IMG/VR virus record: IMGVR_UViG_3300034198_006960
Coordinates: 1 to 49,360 of that record
Reading direction: 5' to 3' (one strand)
Source: a virus
DNA length: 49,360 nucleotides
Position 1 is the stretch's first letter. Each line of letters opens with the position of its first letter. A program made the position numbers and the translations under genes. The notes beneath the pieces were generated by a model. The model worked only from the letters and a program-made list of their open reading frames with translations. It had not been told where the DNA came from and made no database searches. Shown here piece by piece: positions 48,290 through 49,360 of this stretch.

Positions 48290-49360
48290 ATGTTGGAATT
48301 TACTGCTAGCCCTGCTCGTGTTCGTGAAGCCACCAAGCTGGCCTATCGTTATGGCATCCAGATGAACCCAGGCGTGAGTGACTACTGGCGCCACCTTCCT
48401 CGTGCTGTGACCATTCCTGGGTTTGCGTTCACCCTCAAGCCCTACCAGGCTGAGGGTGTGGCCCATCTTGAGAAGTGGGACGGTAATGCGCTTCTCGCAG
48501 ACGAACCTGGCCTGGGCAAGACTGCACAGGTGATGGCATACGCCTACAAGAACGACCGCTTCCCCATGTGTGTGATCCTGCCCAAGACCTTGCTGCTCAA
48601 CTGGCGCCGTGAAATCACCCTCATGCTGGGCACTCAGCTTAAGGTGCTCATTGTGGGCTTTGTGCCCAGCAAGCGTCGTGAGGTGGAACTGCTCGCGCAA
48701 TATCCTAATGTGCACTACAGCAAGACTCCCCGTGCAGGGTATGATGTAACCCTGATCAATTATGACATTGTGCATCGCAACCTTGATGCTCTGGAACACA
48801 TCAAGTATGAATATGTGGTTTGCGACGAGAGCCACAAGATCAAGAATGCCAAGGCTCAGCGCACTGGTGCCATCTTGCGCCTTGTAACGGGCCGTGAGGA
48901 TGTGAAGGGCAAGCGCAACGAGTGGCGAGTGTTGCATGATGGTGTCAAGCGTGTGACGTTCTGCACAGGCACGCCAATTGTAAATAGGCCTGCAGAGCTG
49001 TGGACCACAGTGAGCACCATTGCTGCTTGGCATCCTGAGTTCGCCAACTTCTTCAAGTTCGCCACCCGTTACTGCAACGCTCATCGTGGGCGCTTTGGTT
49101 GGGACTTTAGCGGCCACAGCAACTTGGACGAGCTGAATGAGCTGCTCACAGACACCATCATGATCCGCCGCCGCAAGGCAGACGTGCTCAAGGACCTGCC
49201 TGCCAAGACCTTTGTTACTGTGCCCTTGGAATTCGACCGGGCAGAGTATGATGCGGTTGCCAAGGCCTTTGAAGGTCGCGGCGACTGGAAGCAGGGCATG
49301 CAGACGCTCATCAACTATGGTGGTAATGCTGCCAAGAGCGATGAGGCCATTGTGGCCATC
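48290..49360 (+). CDS. SNF2-type helicase/ATPase, 3' end outside the window
   Basis: ATG 48290 follows GAGGAG; the first 357 codons are present and the frame stays open to the window edge. Motifs: LKPYQAEGVAHL at 49-60, Walker A DEPGLGKT at 71-78 (motif I), LPKTLLLNW at 97-105 (motif Ia), DESH at 179-182 (motif II), FCTGTPI at 224-230 (motif III) and the RRRKADVLKDLPAKT segment late in the first RecA-like lobe. This is an SNF2-family double-stranded DNA translocase of the SMARCAL1-like type; it does not show the usual N-terminal HARP domain, which the preceding gene appears to supply. Probably acts on stalled forks or recombination. Confidence 0.93.
   Translation, partial: MLEFTASPARVREATKLAYRYGIQMNPGVSDYWRHLPRAVTIPGFAFTLKPYQAEGVAHLEKWDGNALLADEPGLGKTAQVMAYAYKNDRFPMCVILPKTLLLNWRREITLMLGTQLKVLIVGFVPSKRREVELLAQYPNVHYSKTPRAGYDVTLINYDIVHRNLDALEHIKYEYVVCDESHKIKNAKAQRTGAILRLVTGREDVKGKRNEWRVLHDGVKRVTFCTGTPIVNRPAELWTTVSTIAAWHPEFANFFKFATRYCNAHRGRFGWDFSGHSNLDELNELLTDTIMIRRRKADVLKDLPAKTFVTVPLEFDRAEYDAVAKAFEGRGDWKQGMQTLINYGGNAAKSDEAIVAI

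Noticed and set aside
48257-49117. 286-codon minus-strand open frame
   Set aside because: It lies opposite the SNF2 helicase frame, which has all its motifs; G/C-rich third positions open the antisense frame.
1-49360. tRNA genes, CRISPR arrays, integrase, attachment sites
   Set aside because: I looked for T-loop/anticodon cloverleaves in the gaps, regularly spaced repeats and integrase motifs and saw none. The repeated promoters are not CRISPR-like.

Overview
The window looks like part of the genome of a large tailed phage (myovirus) of the T4-like group infecting a Gram-negative bacterium. The evidence is a minus-strand tail block carrying a gp25-type baseplate protein, a gp6-type baseplate wedge protein and fibre proteins of the kind found in marine T4-like phages; promoters resembling the T4 late element TATAAATA; flavin-dependent thymidylate synthase; RNA-repair enzymes; HNH and GIY-YIG endonucleases; and dense gene packing with many ATGA overlaps. 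No integrase, rRNA, tRNA or CRISPR array was recognised. Both ends cut through genes.

Layout. 1-2.8 kb: the tail of a small paralogous protein, a strong terminator, a gene-poor stretch, a nucleotidyltransferase-like gene and small membrane proteins. 2.9-7.1 kb: envelope- and sugar-related genes (a membrane phosphoglycosyl transferase on plus, a GT25 glycosyltransferase and a DUF454 membrane protein on minus) mixed with small early genes, an AT-hook protein and a kinase-like protein. 7.1-16.6 kb: early-type genes, often one per promoter, including an Rnl5/DRB0094-like RNA ligase, a Nudix hydrolase, a T4 Rnl1-like RNA ligase and many unknown small proteins. 16.6-22.1 kb: a GIY-YIG homing endonuclease, a cluster of ATGA-linked unknown genes, an AAA+ ATPase and a probable late protein on minus. 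22.2-26.5 kb: a small membrane protein, a kinase-like plus metallophosphoesterase (Pnkp-like) protein, an HNH nuclease, unknown genes and thyX. 26.5-46.3 kb: a minus-strand tail and baseplate operon dominated by a single 4038-residue protein. 46.3-49.4 kb: a phosphoribosyltransferase, small early genes, a HARP-like domain protein and the start of an SNF2 helicase.

Regulation stands out. About 16 near-identical strong promoters (TTGACA/T, almost always a 16-bp spacer, extended TGn -10) each drive one or a few genes. Several overlap the stop codon of the preceding gene. Two are positioned so that the predicted transcript starts exactly at the ATG (leaderless). At three genes an inverted repeat covers the ribosome binding site, while the gene's own candidate promoter would start the RNA past the left arm of the hairpin, so read-through RNA would be silenced and the gene's own RNA would be active. 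T4-type late elements precede a different set of genes.

The most coherent functional system is RNA repair: an end-healing protein with kinase-like and phosphoesterase domains plus two RNA ligases of different families. This suggests defence against host RNA-cleaving (anticodon nuclease type) immunity. A second theme is modification of the host envelope or phage glycans. A third is a duplicated small-protein family in which one copy has an in-frame TAA.
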